A DNA stretch of 64,000 nt, taken from an uncultured Phocaeicola sp. (GTDB lineage Bacteria; Bacteroidota; Bacteroidia; Bacteroidales; Bacteroidaceae). Below the pieces are notes generated by a model that was given only the letters and a program-made list of their open reading frames with translations, ran no database searches and was not told where the DNA came from. A program made the translations under genes and the position numbers. The DNA is taken from the NCBI GenBank assembly GCA_948566455.1, contig CAOYQO010000016.1:1-64000 (forward strand). The letters are read 5' to 3'. This document shows, one piece after another, positions 20,273 through 29,181 of the stretch (position 1 is the first letter of the stretch; each line of letters starts with the position of its first letter).

Positions 20273-21133
20273 ATGAAAAAGCAATATGTCAGCCTACTTG
20301 TCATTCTACTTGCGGCAAGTGGCTTTTTATTTTCTTGTGGTAACACCATGAACAAAAACGCCGGTGCGTTGGAGTTCGACAGTATACAGGTAAATGAGAC
20401 TGCCCACCTGTTCGGAGATACTGCAAAGCCCGGATGTAACATTACCATCAACTTTGCCTATGCCAGCAAATCGTCCGACGAGAAACTGAAAGATAGTCTC
20501 AACACCTATTTTCTCTCTGCCTGCTTCGGCGATAAGTACATGACGATGACACCCGAAGAGGCTGTAAAAGCTTATAAAGAAGCCTATATTCAGGATTATC
20601 TGAAAGATCTGGAACCCATGTATGCCAAAGATGAAGCGGAAAAAGAAGATTCAGCATCCATAAGTGCCTGGTACTCCTATTATAAAGGTGTAGAAGGCCA
20701 TGTACAATATTACAAAAAGAATCTGCTGGTTTACCGCATCGATTACAACGAGTTTACCGGAGGCGCCCATGGCATTTATATGTCCACTTTCCTCAATATG
20801 GACTTGCGTACTTTGAGTCCGATATGTCTGGACGATATTTTTGTAGGAGAATATCAGGAAGCACTCACTGACCTGCTGTGGAACCAACTCATGGCAGATA
20901 ACAAGGCCACTACACGCCAGGAAGTAGAAGAAATGGGATATACAAGCACTGGAGACCTGGAACCAATCGAGAACTTCTACCTGAGCGAAAAAGGAATCAC
21001 TTTCTATTATAATATTTATGAAATCGCTCCATACGTGATGGGACCGGTAGAAATCACTCTGCCATACGAAATCATGTCGCATTTACTGAGCGATGATACA
21101 ATGGTATTGAACGAAGTGAGAAACGAGAATTAA
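20273..21133 (+). CDS. DUF3298/RsiV-like lipoprotein
   Basis: The 286-residue protein starts with a lipoprotein signal peptide whose lipobox Cys is near residue 22 (FLFSC). The middle has a DUF4163-like segment. The C-terminal part has the DUF3298 signature (FTGGAHG at about residue 160 and APYVMGPVEITLPYE near the end). In Firmicutes the same fold forms the outer domain of RsiV, which binds lysozyme. In Bacteroides the role is unknown. An upstream ATG at 20246 is possible but would put nine extra residues before the signal peptide. Confidence 0.8.
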   Translation: MKKQYVSLLVILLAASGFLFSCGNTMNKNAGALEFDSIQVNETAHLFGDTAKPGCNITINFAYASKSSDEKLKDSLNTYFLSACFGDKYMTMTPEEAVKAYKEAYIQDYLKDLEPMYAKDEAEKEDSASISAWYSYYKGVEGHVQYYKKNLLVYRIDYNEFTGGAHGIYMSTFLNMDLRTLSPICLDDIFVGEYQEALTDLLWNQLMADNKATTRQEVEEMGYTSTGDLEPIENFYLSEKGITFYYNIYEIAPYVMGPVEITLPYEIMSHLLSDDTMVLNEVRNEN

Positions 21134-21138
21134 TGATG

Positions 21139-21227
21139 AATTATAAATTATGAATTATGAATTAGGCTGCGCCATTGTACAGCGTGCCCATTCATAACTC
21201 ATAATTCATAACTCATAATTCATAATT
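21139..21227. repeat. AT-rich inverted-word repeat before rsmG
   Basis: Repeated words of the ATTATGAATTA type (21139-21164) face repeated TAATTCATAACTCA-type words (21191-21227). The loop begins GGCTGCGCCATTG (from 21165). The same loop start, GGCTGCGC, occurs in the repeat at 62489. It resembles a mobile or structural short intergenic repeat and lies in the 113-bp gap before rsmG. Confidence 0.6.
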
Positions 21228-21246
21228 AAATTAATAATCAACAAGC

Positions 21247-21867
21247 ATGGAAATCATTCTAAAGTACTTCCCGGACCTCACAGAGACGCAGAAGCAACAA
21301 TTCGCGTCCCTCTATGACCTCTATACGGACTGGAATGCTAAAATAAACGTCATATCACGCAAAGACATTGAGAATCTGTACGAACATCATGTACTCCATT
21401 CACTGGGTATAGCCAAGGTTACACGCTTCGCACCCGGTACCCATATCATGGATCTGGGGACAGGAGGAGGCTTTCCCGGTATTCCTCTTGCCATCTTATT
21501 TCCCGAAGTGAAATTCCACCTTGTAGACAGTATTGGAAAGAAAGTACGCGTAGCAACGGAGGTAGCCAACAGTATCGGACTAAAAAATGTCACTTTCCGC
21601 CATGCCCGGGCTGAGGAGGAAAAGCAGTTATTCGATTTCGTTGTAAGCCGTGCTGTAATGCCGCTTGCCGATCTACTGAAAATCATTCGTAAGAATATCA
21701 CTCCCAAACAACAGAATGCTTTGCCCAACGGACTGATCTGTCTGAAAGGCGGCGAGCTGGCCAATGAGACTATGCCTTTCAAGAACAAGACTGTGATGTA
21801 CGATCTGAAAGATTATTTCAAGGAGGAATTCTTTGAAACGAAAAAAGTGGTTTATGTAGCGCCTTAA
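21247..21867 (+). CDS. rsmG: 16S rRNA (guanine527-N7)-methyltransferase
   Basis: RsmG (GidB) methylates N7 of G527 in 16S rRNA using S-adenosylmethionine. The 206-residue length is usual. The SAM-binding motif DLGTGGGFPGIPLAI lies at about residues 70-84, and the SRAVMPL stretch near residue 135 is typical. It is followed after 31 nt by the metallo-hydrolase gene. Confidence 0.96.
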   Translation: MEIILKYFPDLTETQKQQFASLYDLYTDWNAKINVISRKDIENLYEHHVLHSLGIAKVTRFAPGTHIMDLGTGGGFPGIPLAILFPEVKFHLVDSIGKKVRVATEVANSIGLKNVTFRHARAEEEKQLFDFVVSRAVMPLADLLKIIRKNITPKQQNALPNGLICLKGGELANETMPFKNKTVMYDLKDYFKEEFFETKKVVYVAP

Positions 21868-21898
21868 TCACAGAAATAATGACTAACATATACCTATC

Positions 21899-22537
21899 AT
21901 GAAAATAAAAAGGTTTGAATTTAATATGTTCCCCGTGAACTGTTACGTTCTGTGGGACGACACCCTTGAAGCTACCGTGATAGACCCCGGTTGCTATTAT
22001 GAGGAGGAAAAACAAGCGTTGAAGAACTTCATTATCAAGAACGGTTTGAACGTAAAACATCTCCTCAACACACACCTGCATCTGGATCATATCTTTGGAA
22101 ATGCTTTCATGGTTAAAGAATTCGGTCTGCAAGTAGAAGCTAATAAGGCCGATGAATTCTGGATTGATGAAGCTCCGAAACAAAGCCGTATGTTTGGCTT
22201 TCACTGGAACGAACTGCCTGCACCAATAGGGCACTATTTACATGATGGAGACATCATCAGTTTTGGAAATACAACACTGGAGGCTATTCACGTACCGGGA
22301 CACTCACCGGGAAGCCTTGTTTATTACTGCGCTGCAGATCACTGCATGTTCTCCGGAGATGTACTCTTCCAAGGTAGCATCGGTCGTGCCGACCTCACTG
22401 GCGGCAACTTCGACGAACTGAAAGAACATATTTGCAGCCGCCTGTTCGTATTGCCCAATGAGACAATAGTCTATCCCGGACATGGTGCTCCGACTACTAT
22501 CGGCATTGAAAAGGCAGAAAATCCATTCTTCAGATAA
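21899..22537 (+). CDS. Metallo-beta-lactamase-fold hydrolase (glyoxalase II-like)
   Basis: The 212-residue protein has the binuclear metal motif THLHLDH at about residues 59-65, the HSPGS motif, FSGDVLF with a metal-binding Asp, and YPGHG near the C-terminus. The set is that of glyoxalase II-like and related thioester or persulfide hydrolases. It lacks the extra C-terminal domain of classical GloB. The substrate is not clear. It lies between rsmG and gcvP with short gaps (31 and 22 nt). Confidence 0.92.
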   Translation: MKIKRFEFNMFPVNCYVLWDDTLEATVIDPGCYYEEEKQALKNFIIKNGLNVKHLLNTHLHLDHIFGNAFMVKEFGLQVEANKADEFWIDEAPKQSRMFGFHWNELPAPIGHYLHDGDIISFGNTTLEAIHVPGHSPGSLVYYCAADHCMFSGDVLFQGSIGRADLTGGNFDELKEHICSRLFVLPNETIVYPGHGAPTTIGIEKAENPFFR

Positions 22538-22559
22538 ACTTAAAAAAACAGATACTACC

Positions 22560-25409
22560 ATGAAAAGCGACCTATTAGCTTGCCGCCACATCGGCATTAG
22601 CGAGAAAGATGAAGAGAAAATGCTCCGGAAAATTGGAGTCGGCAGTTTGGATGAGTTGATAGATAAAACCATTCCTGCCAACATTCGGCTGAAAGAGCCA
22701 TTAGCACTCCCCGAACCCATGACAGAATATGAGTTCGGCCAACACATCACCCGATTAGCGTGCAAAAACAAACTTTACACTACGTATATCGGCCTCGGCT
22801 GGTATAATACCATCACCCCCGCCGTTATCCAACGGAATGTATTTGAGAATCCCGTATGGTATACCTCCTATACTCCCTACCAGACAGAAGTTTCACAGGG
22901 ACGCCTCGAAGCGTTGATGAACTTCCAGACAGCAGTCTGCGACCTAACAGGTATGCCTCTTGCCAACTGTTCCCTGCTGGATGAAGCAACAGCTGCGGCC
23001 GAAGCCGTCAGTATGATGTATGCCCTGCGTCCGCGCGATATGCAGAAATCCGGTGCAAACGTTGTGTTTGTGGACGAAAAGATTTTTCCACAAATATTGG
23101 CAGTAATGACCACACGCGCCATCCCGCAAGGTATCCAGATACGCACAGGTAAATATTCCGAGATGGAAATGACGCCGGACATTTTTGCCTGCATACTGCA
23201 ATATCCCAATGCAAGTGGAAATGTGGAAGATTACCGCACCTTTGTAGAGAAAGCTCACGCTGCCAACTGCAAAGTGGCTGTAGCCGCCGATATTTTGAGT
23301 CTTGCCCTACTCACACCTCCGGGAGAATGGGGAGCTGACATTGTATTCGGTACTACGCAGCGTCTCGGCACACCAATGTTCTACGGTGGACCGTCTGCCG
23401 GTTATTTTGCTACACGTGACGAGTACAAGCGTAACATTCCGGGACGTATCATTGGCTGGTCAAAAGACAAATACGGAAAGTTGTGTTATCGTATGGCCTT
23501 GCAAACCCGTGAGCAACATATCAAACGTGAAAAAGCCACTTCAAATATCTGTACCGCACAAGCGTTGCTGGCAACGATGGCAGGTTTCTATGCCGTATAT
23601 CATGGACCGGAAGGCATTCGCACTATCGCCGAACGCATTCACAGCATTGCGGCATATCTCGAAAAGAACATCAACAAGCTGGGATACAAACAAGTAAACG
23701 AGCAATACTTCGACACCCTACGTTTTGCATTGCCTGATACTGTATCTGCACAACAGATACGTACCATTGCCTTGAGTAAAGAAGTTAACTTGCGCTATTT
23801 CCACAATGGAGATGTAGGTATGAGTATCGATGAAACAACAGATGTATCTGCTGCCAACATCCTGCTCTCCATTTTTGCCATTGCCGCCGGTAAGGATTGG
23901 ACAAAAGCAGAAGATATTCCCGTAAACAGTACTATCAGCAAGGCTCTGAAACGTCAGAGTTCTTATCTGACCCATGAAGTGTTCAATAAATATCACACAG
24001 AAACGGAAATGATGCGTTATATCAAACGCCTCGATCGCAAGGATATTTCCCTTGCCCACTCCATGATTTCCCTGGGTTCCTGCACCATGAAGCTGAACGC
24101 TGCGGCGGAAATGCTGCCCCTCAGTCGTCCGGAATTCATGTGCATGCATCCGCTTGTTCCCGAGGACCAGGCAGAGGGCTACCGTGAATTGATAAACAAT
24201 CTCAGTGAAGAATTGAAAGTCATCACAGGCTTTGCAGGCGTCAGTCTGCAACCGAATTCCGGTGCGGCAGGTGAATATACAGGGCTTCGCGTTATCCGCG
24301 CTTATCTGGAAAACATCGGTCAGGGGCACCGCAATAAAATATTGATTCCCGCTTCAGCCCATGGCACCAATCCGGCATCTGCCATCCAAGCCGGTTTTAC
24401 TACTGTGACTTGTGCTTGCGACGCACAGGGTAATGTGGACATGGATGATCTTCGTGCCAAGGCGGAAGAAAACAAAGACGACCTTGCCGCACTGATGATT
24501 ACCTATCCTTCTACTCACGGTATTTTTGAAACAGAAATCGTAGAAATCTGCCGCATCATCCATGAATGCGGAGCACAGGTATATATGGACGGCGCCAACA
24601 TGAATGCGCAAGTAGGTCTGACAAATCCCGGCTTCATTGGCGCCGACGTTTGCCACCTGAACCTGCACAAGACATTTGCTTCGCCTCATGGTGGCGGTGG
24701 TCCGGGCGTAGGTCCTATCTGCGTTGCAGAACATCTCGTCCCATTCTTGCCAGGACATCCGCTGTTCGGCAATCCTGCCAATACTGTATCTGCCGCCCCA
24801 TTCGGTAGCGCCGGTATTTTGCCTATCACTTACGGATATATCCGTATGATGGGTACGGAAGGATTGACACGTGCTACCAAAATCGCTATTCTCAGCGCTA
24901 ATTATCTGGCAGCCTGTCTGAAAGATACGTATGGTATCGTATATCGTGGCGCTACGGGTTTCGTAGGCCATGAGATGATATTGGAATGCCGTAAGGTTCA
25001 CGAAGAAACAGGTATCAGCGAGAATGACATTGCCAAACGATTGATGGATTATGGGTATCATGCTCCTACCCTCTCCTTCCCTGTTCACGGTACACTGATG
25101 ATAGAGCCTACGGAAAGCGAAAGCCTCAGCGAGCTGGATAATTTCATTAATGTAATGTTAAACATCTGGGAAGAAATTCAGGAAGTGAAAGAAGGCAAAG
25201 CAGATAAGGAAGACAATGTTCTGATAAACGCTCCGCACCCCGAATATGAAGTGGTTGCCAACAACTGGGAACACAGCTATACTCGGGAAAAGGCGGTTTA
25301 TCCGATAGAAAGTGTACGCGAAAACAAATTCTGGATAAACGTAGCGCGTGTGGATAACACGCTGGGCGACCGTAAGCTGTTGCCGACGTGCTACGGATGC
25401 TTTGAATAA
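22560..25409 (+). CDS. gcvP: Glycine dehydrogenase (decarboxylating), P-protein
   Basis: The P-protein of the glycine cleavage system decarboxylates glycine with pyridoxal phosphate and passes the aminomethyl group to the lipoyl H-protein. The 949-residue protein is the full fused form. The PLP Lys lies in NLHKTFASPHGGGGPG (about residue 704). The N-terminal start (RHIGISEKDEEKML) matches the family, which fixes the ATG at 22560 rather than a frame extension reaching 22482 inside the previous gene. The other system genes are not here. Locally made lipoate (lipB) is needed for the partner H-protein. Confidence 0.97.
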   Translation: MKSDLLACRHIGISEKDEEKMLRKIGVGSLDELIDKTIPANIRLKEPLALPEPMTEYEFGQHITRLACKNKLYTTYIGLGWYNTITPAVIQRNVFENPVWYTSYTPYQTEVSQGRLEALMNFQTAVCDLTGMPLANCSLLDEATAAAEAVSMMYALRPRDMQKSGANVVFVDEKIFPQILAVMTTRAIPQGIQIRTGKYSEMEMTPDIFACILQYPNASGNVEDYRTFVEKAHAANCKVAVAADILSLALLTPPGEWGADIVFGTTQRLGTPMFYGGPSAGYFATRDEYKRNIPGRIIGWSKDKYGKLCYRMALQTREQHIKREKATSNICTAQALLATMAGFYAVYHGPEGIRTIAERIHSIAAYLEKNINKLGYKQVNEQYFDTLRFALPDTVSAQQIRTIALSKEVNLRYFHNGDVGMSIDETTDVSAANILLSIFAIAAGKDWTKAEDIPVNSTISKALKRQSSYLTHEVFNKYHTETEMMRYIKRLDRKDISLAHSMISLGSCTMKLNAAAEMLPLSRPEFMCMHPLVPEDQAEGYRELINNLSEELKVITGFAGVSLQPNSGAAGEYTGLRVIRAYLENIGQGHRNKILIPASAHGTNPASAIQAGFTTVTCACDAQGNVDMDDLRAKAEENKDDLAALMITYPSTHGIFETEIVEICRIIHECGAQVYMDGANMNAQVGLTNPGFIGADVCHLNLHKTFASPHGGGGPGVGPICVAEHLVPFLPGHPLFGNPANTVSAAPFGSAGILPITYGYIRMMGTEGLTRATKIAILSANYLAACLKDTYGIVYRGATGFVGHEMILECRKVHEETGISENDIAKRLMDYGYHAPTLSFPVHGTLMIEPTESESLSELDNFINVMLNIWEEIQEVKEGKADKEDNVLINAPHPEYEVVANNWEHSYTREKAVYPIESVRENKFWINVARVDNTLGDRKLLPTCYGCFE

Positions 25410-25421
25410 ACTCTCTTGGTG

Positions 25422-25451
25422 TATGCGGACGAATAAATATTCGTCCGCATA
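25422..25451 (+). terminator. Perfect hairpin after gcvP
   Basis: Perfect 14-bp arms (25422-25435 and 25438-25451, core GCGGACGAATA) lie 12 nt after the gcvP stop. The stem is very stable, but the following sequence is alternating A/T, not a T-tract. It may act as a terminator or an mRNA 3' stabiliser. Confidence 0.65.
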
Positions 25452-25724
25452 TATATAATGATGTTGCTCCTAACGATTCATTGCTGAAATACGAACTACT
25501 TGCCATTCGTGCCCACCTTCATCAAATAAATGACAGTCTGCAAAAAGTGGGAAACGGCATCATCATGGCTTATGGCCGACAGTCGAACCTATATCTTGCT
25601 CTCAATATGTACGACCGGGCATTGGAACTGGAACCGTCTGGCTTGCTGTTACTCCATTCAGAAGGACAGTTTCGAAAAGCACACCTTACAATAGAGAGAT
25701 GGCGAAAATATAAAATAGCAAATC

Positions 25725-25755
25725 TTTGCTTTCTGCCCCAAAAGGCATACCTTTG
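25725..25755 (+). promoter_or_regulatory. Consensus promoter of the hemolysin III gene
   Basis: TTTG (25725-25728), 19 nt, then TACCTTTG (25748-25755) is a perfect match to the Bacteroides consensus. It rules out a GTG start at 25761 and supports the ATG at 25785. Confidence 0.8.
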
Positions 25756-25784
25756 CGGAAGTGTCACGAGTACTAACCGAAGAA

Positions 25785-26444
25785 ATGAGCATCACCCGGA
25801 AAAAGAAACAAAACGGACTTTTCTACACAAAAGCCGAAGAGAGAATAAATACCCTCTCGCACGCCGCAGGCATCCTGATGGGAGTTGTTGTCGGCACGAT
25901 ATTTCTCGTAAAAAGCTATCAGAGTGGAAACTTCTGGGCTGTATTCGGCATCTGGCTCTACCTCTTCGGCATGCTCGGCTCTTACGTTGCCTCTACTCTC
26001 TACCATGCGCTGAAATACCATAATCCCTGGAAAAAGCGGTTGCGGAATTGGGACCATGCGGCTATCTACTGGCATATTGCGGGCAGTTATTCACCCGTCA
26101 CACTCATTGCACTGCGGAGCGAAGGCGCTTGGGGATGGGGACTATTCGGTTTTGTCTGGTTGTGCGCTATCATCGGCACTATCGCGAGTTTCCGCAAAAT
26201 GGAGGAACATAGCAATGTGGAAACAATCTGTTTCATCGTTATGGGGCTGTCCGTACTGGTTGCCTTCAAACCTCTATATGCCGTTGCCGCAGGAACGTGC
26301 TACTGGATGATCGGTGAGGGTATTTGCTACATCACCGGAGCGGTGTTCTACTCTTTCCGGCAACGTTATATGCATTCTATATTTCATTTCTTCGTATTGG
26401 GAGGATCAATATGCCACATGATGGCGGTATGGTTGATTTTATAA
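25785..26444 (+). CDS. Hemolysin III family (YqfA/PAQR-type) membrane protein
   Basis: The 219-residue protein has seven predicted membrane segments and the family signature near its N-terminus (EERINTLSHAAG) with conserved Ser, His and Asp-type residues in the first and last segments (STLYHAL, HSIFHFFVLGGSICHM). Members are related to progestin/adipoQ receptors and may be metal-dependent membrane hydrolases. Haemolytic activity is not implied. Its own promoter lies just upstream. Confidence 0.9.
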   Translation: MSITRKKKQNGLFYTKAEERINTLSHAAGILMGVVVGTIFLVKSYQSGNFWAVFGIWLYLFGMLGSYVASTLYHALKYHNPWKKRLRNWDHAAIYWHIAGSYSPVTLIALRSEGAWGWGLFGFVWLCAIIGTIASFRKMEEHSNVETICFIVMGLSVLVAFKPLYAVAAGTCYWMIGEGICYITGAVFYSFRQRYMHSIFHFFVLGGSICHMMAVWLIL

Positions 26445-26459
26445 AAACGGACAGTCAAA

Positions 26460-26639
26460 ATGAACAAGCTAACAGACATAATCAAACGTTACGGCATAAT
26501 AGGATGCCTGTACAAAACAATCTTTAAAGTCGTGAGAATGCTGGGTATTACTTACATTAAGTACTTAGCATACTTCAAAGAGCTTCCCGAAACCATAGAC
26601 CGACACATTAGTACAGTGTCACAAAATGACAATGGATGA
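26460..26639 (+). CDS. 59-residue frame, probably the detached N-terminus of the GNAT protein
   Basis: ATG at 26460 opens a 59-codon frame of amphipathic, basic, aromatic sequence (MNKLTDIIKRYGIIGCLYKT...). It overlaps the GNAT frame by 14 nt in a different reading frame (shift of one base). From memory, Bacteroides GNAT proteins of this kind carry a similar N-terminal helix ending in a motif like the ELPETI seen here, directly before the catalytic domain. This suggests a single gene split by a one-base indel near the A-run at 26622-26626, or a sequencing error. Confidence 0.5.
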   Translation: MNKLTDIIKRYGIIGCLYKTIFKVVRMLGITYIKYLAYFKELPETIDRHISTVSQNDNG

Positions 26640-27072
26640 CTTCAGAAAGCAAATAAAATTCGATGGGAAGTGGTTTAATAATCGCAAGTTGAAACAAATT
26701 GAAAGGTTTATTGACCAACCGGGATATTCATACTACGGAATCTACGATGGCGATAACCTGATATGTTATGGCGCAATCTTAACAAATCACGACAACTTCA
26801 TAAACAGAAAGATGGATCCGAATACAGCTTATCTGTTTGACGACTATACCAACCCCTATCATAGGGGAAAAGGATTACATCGGAAAATAATCGCCATAAG
26901 AGAGTATGAAGCACGGAAACAAGGTAAATCCGTCACTTTTGCCTATGTACAATCCTCAAACCGCGCCTCGGCAAAAGGCTTCAAACGTTGCGGATATGTA
27001 GCCAGAATAAAACTTATATATAAAAAAATTGGGAAAAACAGACCCTTTAAAAGGAAATTCATTGAATTGTAA
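26626..27072 (+). CDS. GNAT family acyltransferase domain (possibly 5'-broken)
   Basis: The 148-residue frame carries an acyl-CoA-binding GNAT fold. Conserved features are YGIYDGDNLICYGAIL (strands 2-4), the aspartate-tyrosine core YLFDDYTNPYHRGKGLH with the pyrophosphate-binding R-G-K-G loop (about residues 80-88), and a C-terminal FAYVQSSNRASAKGFKRCGY stretch. The substrate is unknown. The likely missing N-terminal helix lies in the overlapping upstream frame. If that frame is separate, both would be translated from one message with overlapping ends. Confidence 0.75.
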   Translation: MTMDDFRKQIKFDGKWFNNRKLKQIERFIDQPGYSYYGIYDGDNLICYGAILTNHDNFINRKMDPNTAYLFDDYTNPYHRGKGLHRKIIAIREYEARKQGKSVTFAYVQSSNRASAKGFKRCGYVARIKLIYKKIGKNRPFKRKFIEL

Positions 27073-27171
27073 AAGTTACAATAGTCGGCATACCACTACG
27101 ACAAGACTTCGCTGACTGCTAAAATATATTAATTAATCTCTCCCTTCCTTGTTTTTCTCCTCAGCTTCCCC

Positions 27172-27204
27172 TACGTTTGCAGTGTTGTACATCAGTGCAA
27201 CACT
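27172..27204 (+). promoter_or_regulatory. Promoter with operator palindrome for the ABC/GntR unit
   Basis: CTTG (27148-27151), 20 nt, TACGTTTG (27172-27179) forms the promoter. Directly after it a 24-bp palindrome (27181-27204) has arms AGTGTTGTAC and GTGCAACACT around ATCA, with 9 of 10 positions symmetric. It would cover the transcription start. YtrA-type GntR repressors bind such palindromes in their own operon promoters, so the GntR protein at 28813-29181 is the expected ligand. Confidence 0.7.
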
Positions 27205-27213
27205 TAAAAAACT

Positions 27214-28038
27214 ATGATAAAGATAGAAAACATCAGCTACGGCTACAAGTCTAACCGTCCTATTTTCAATGATATATCTTTGGAAATAGGCAACGGAATA
27301 TACGGACTTCTGGGAGAGAACGGTGTAGGTAAAACCACACTGATACATCTCCTTTGTGGACTACTTTTTCCTTGGAAAGGAGAATGCAGCATTGATGGGA
27401 TGAATCCGGCAAAAAGAGAACCCGCCTTATTGAGCCGTTACTTCTTTCTGCCCGAAGAAATGCAGATGCCTTCCGAAAGCATTTCCGCTTTTGCCACACG
27501 GCATTCCGCTTTCTATCCTCACTTCAACCACAAAGAGTTTGAACAGAATCTTGAAGAACTGAAGATTGACAGGAAACAGAAGTTATCCGCAGTTTCTTAT
27601 GGTCAGCAGAAGAAGGCGATGCTGGCGTATGCCTTTGCACTGCATACCCCGCTCCTGATACTCGACGAGCCTACAAACGGACTGGACATCACATCCCGAC
27701 AAGCTCTGAAACGTATCATCAGCCGCAGCATAGATGATGACAGTACGCTCCTCATCTCTACCCATCAGGCACACGACTTCGAGAACCTGCTGGATCACCT
27801 CATCATCCTCGGCGAAGGCGAAATCTTGCTGAACCGTTCATTGGACGAAATCAGCCAGCGCCTCCTCTTTGCCCGGACAGACAGTCTGCCCGAAGACAGC
27901 ATTTACAGCGAACAGGAATTGCCCGGATATTTCTCCGTGTTGCCTAATGAAGAGGAAGAAGAAAATACACCGGATATAGAACTGCTGTACAAAGCAATGT
28001 TGCAAGTGCCGGAAAAGATAAAATCAATGTTCAAATAA
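27214..28038 (+). CDS. ABC transporter ATP-binding protein
   Basis: The 274-residue ATPase has Walker A GENGVGKT at residues 34-41, an unusual signature SYGQQ (canonical LSGGQ) near residue 128, Walker B LLILDEPTNGLD and the switch His in STHQAHD. The domain is about 210 residues, followed by a 60-residue acidic C-terminal extension. It starts 9 nt after the operator palindrome and precedes the membrane partner by 9 nt. The arrangement with a YtrA-type GntR gene suggests a peptide-antibiotic or envelope-stress exporter. Confidence 0.93.
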   Translation: MIKIENISYGYKSNRPIFNDISLEIGNGIYGLLGENGVGKTTLIHLLCGLLFPWKGECSIDGMNPAKREPALLSRYFFLPEEMQMPSESISAFATRHSAFYPHFNHKEFEQNLEELKIDRKQKLSAVSYGQQKKAMLAYAFALHTPLLILDEPTNGLDITSRQALKRIISRSIDDDSTLLISTHQAHDFENLLDHLIILGEGEILLNRSLDEISQRLLFARTDSLPEDSIYSEQELPGYFSVLPNEEEEENTPDIELLYKAMLQVPEKIKSMFK

Positions 28039-28047
28039 GCAAAGAAT

Positions 28048-28809
28048 ATGAATGCAACCTTCAACCTGAAACGTTTCTTCCTGCTGGAACAGTACAAGAA
28101 ACAGGAAACCGGCCGACACTTGCTTTGGAGTGCCGGCATTGTGCTGGGCATTTGTCTTCTCTGCATGATGTATGATATCAACAAAGGCTCAAGCTATTAC
28201 ATCGAACATACACAGGCTTTCTCCCTCAGCCGCTACCTGTTGTGGTTCCTCTGCATCGCCCCCTGCCTGTTGGAGATAAATATCACCAAACAGACCTCTA
28301 CTCTATACCTGTTGATGCCCGCTTCCGTTTTTGAAAAGTTCCTGCACTTGTGGATGAAGTATCTGCTCGTACTCCCGCTGTTCTGTTTCTTGCTGATAAC
28401 AGGCATAAAAGGGTTACTAATACTCTCAGGTAGCAGCTACCTGCAACACTTCGGCAGCCACATTGAATTTCACCTGATAGAAAAAGACCAGATACTGTCA
28501 TGCAGCTTGATGCAAGGAATTTTCTTCCTCGGATGCATAGCCTTCAAACGCCAGAAGCTGATAAATTCCTTCATCGTTTTGTGTTCCTGCTTCATTCTCA
28601 TTTTCGGGATTATACTCTCAATGACATTGTGGGAACCTGTCGACAGCCACGGATATTGGATAGCAAACATAGCCTATCCCATCTATAATTTCCCGATAAG
28701 CAGCACGTCAGAAGCCATCATTGCTTTCTGCAACTACGGCACCCCTGTCCTGTTCAGCATCGGAATATGGATATCGAGTTACTTCCTGCTCAAAGAAAAA
28801 CAACTGTAA
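28048..28809 (+). CDS. Membrane partner of the ABC ATPase (ABC-2-like)
   Basis: The 253-residue protein has about six predicted membrane segments (first at residues 25-45, last at 228-247). No family signature is strong enough for a name. Its place between ABC ATPase (9-nt gap) and GntR gene (3-nt gap) makes it the likely permease of the transporter. Confidence 0.8.
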   Translation: MNATFNLKRFFLLEQYKKQETGRHLLWSAGIVLGICLLCMMYDINKGSSYYIEHTQAFSLSRYLLWFLCIAPCLLEINITKQTSTLYLLMPASVFEKFLHLWMKYLLVLPLFCFLLITGIKGLLILSGSSYLQHFGSHIEFHLIEKDQILSCSLMQGIFFLGCIAFKRQKLINSFIVLCSCFILIFGIILSMTLWEPVDSHGYWIANIAYPIYNFPISSTSEAIIAFCNYGTPVLFSIGIWISSYFLLKEKQL

Positions 28810-28812
28810 GCT

Positions 28813-29181
28813 ATGGACTTCAAGACCAATAAACCGATATACCAGCAGATTGTGGACTTCTGCTTCAGCAAGATACTCACCCGTGAGTGGACGGTGGGCG
28901 AACGAATAGTCTCGGTCAGGGAGCTTTCCACGCAGCTTGCCGTGAACTCGCGCACCGTGCTGAAAGCCTACGAATACCTGCAAGCGGAGGACATCATCTA
29001 TCCCGAGCGGGGCATGGGCTTCTATCTCTCAAAGGATGCCATGAAGAAAGTGATGAAGATACAGAAGAAAGAATTCTTTGAAAACCAGCTTGCCGACCTG
29101 TTCAGCATTATGGACCTGCTTGGCATCAGCATAGATGAAATAACAGAACGATATAATAAACTTAAAAACAGCAGTTCATGA
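28813..29181 (+). CDS. GntR family regulator, YtrA subfamily
   Basis: The 122-residue protein has an N-terminal winged-helix GntR domain (about residues 1-75, NKPIYQQIVDF, then SVRELSTQLAVNSRTVLKAYEYLQ). The very short C-terminal part of about 45 helical residues has no ligand domain, which defines the YtrA subfamily. These proteins usually repress ABC exporter genes next to them. The probable operator is the palindrome at 27181-27204. Its stop codon overlaps the start of the micropeptide gene (ATGA). Confidence 0.93.
   Translation: MDFKTNKPIYQQIVDFCFSKILTREWTVGERIVSVRELSTQLAVNSRTVLKAYEYLQAEDIIYPERGMGFYLSKDAMKKVMKIQKKEFFENQLADLFSIMDLLGISIDEITERYNKLKNSSS

Larger units (their letters stand above)
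25410..25784. other. Intergenic region between gcvP and hemolysin III gene
   Basis: This 375-bp stretch has the gcvP hairpin at its left end and a consensus promoter at its right end. Between them, about 25460-25720, an open plus-strand frame without an ATG reads protein-like but joins no known family and runs on into the next gene in another frame. It may be a decayed gene or chance. Confidence 0.5.

Noticed and set aside
25481..26023. Long plus-strand open frame starting TTG between gcvP and the hemolysin III gene
   Set aside because: No ATG start, no recognised family, and its second half runs through the hemolysin III gene in another frame. Noted only as a possible gene relic.
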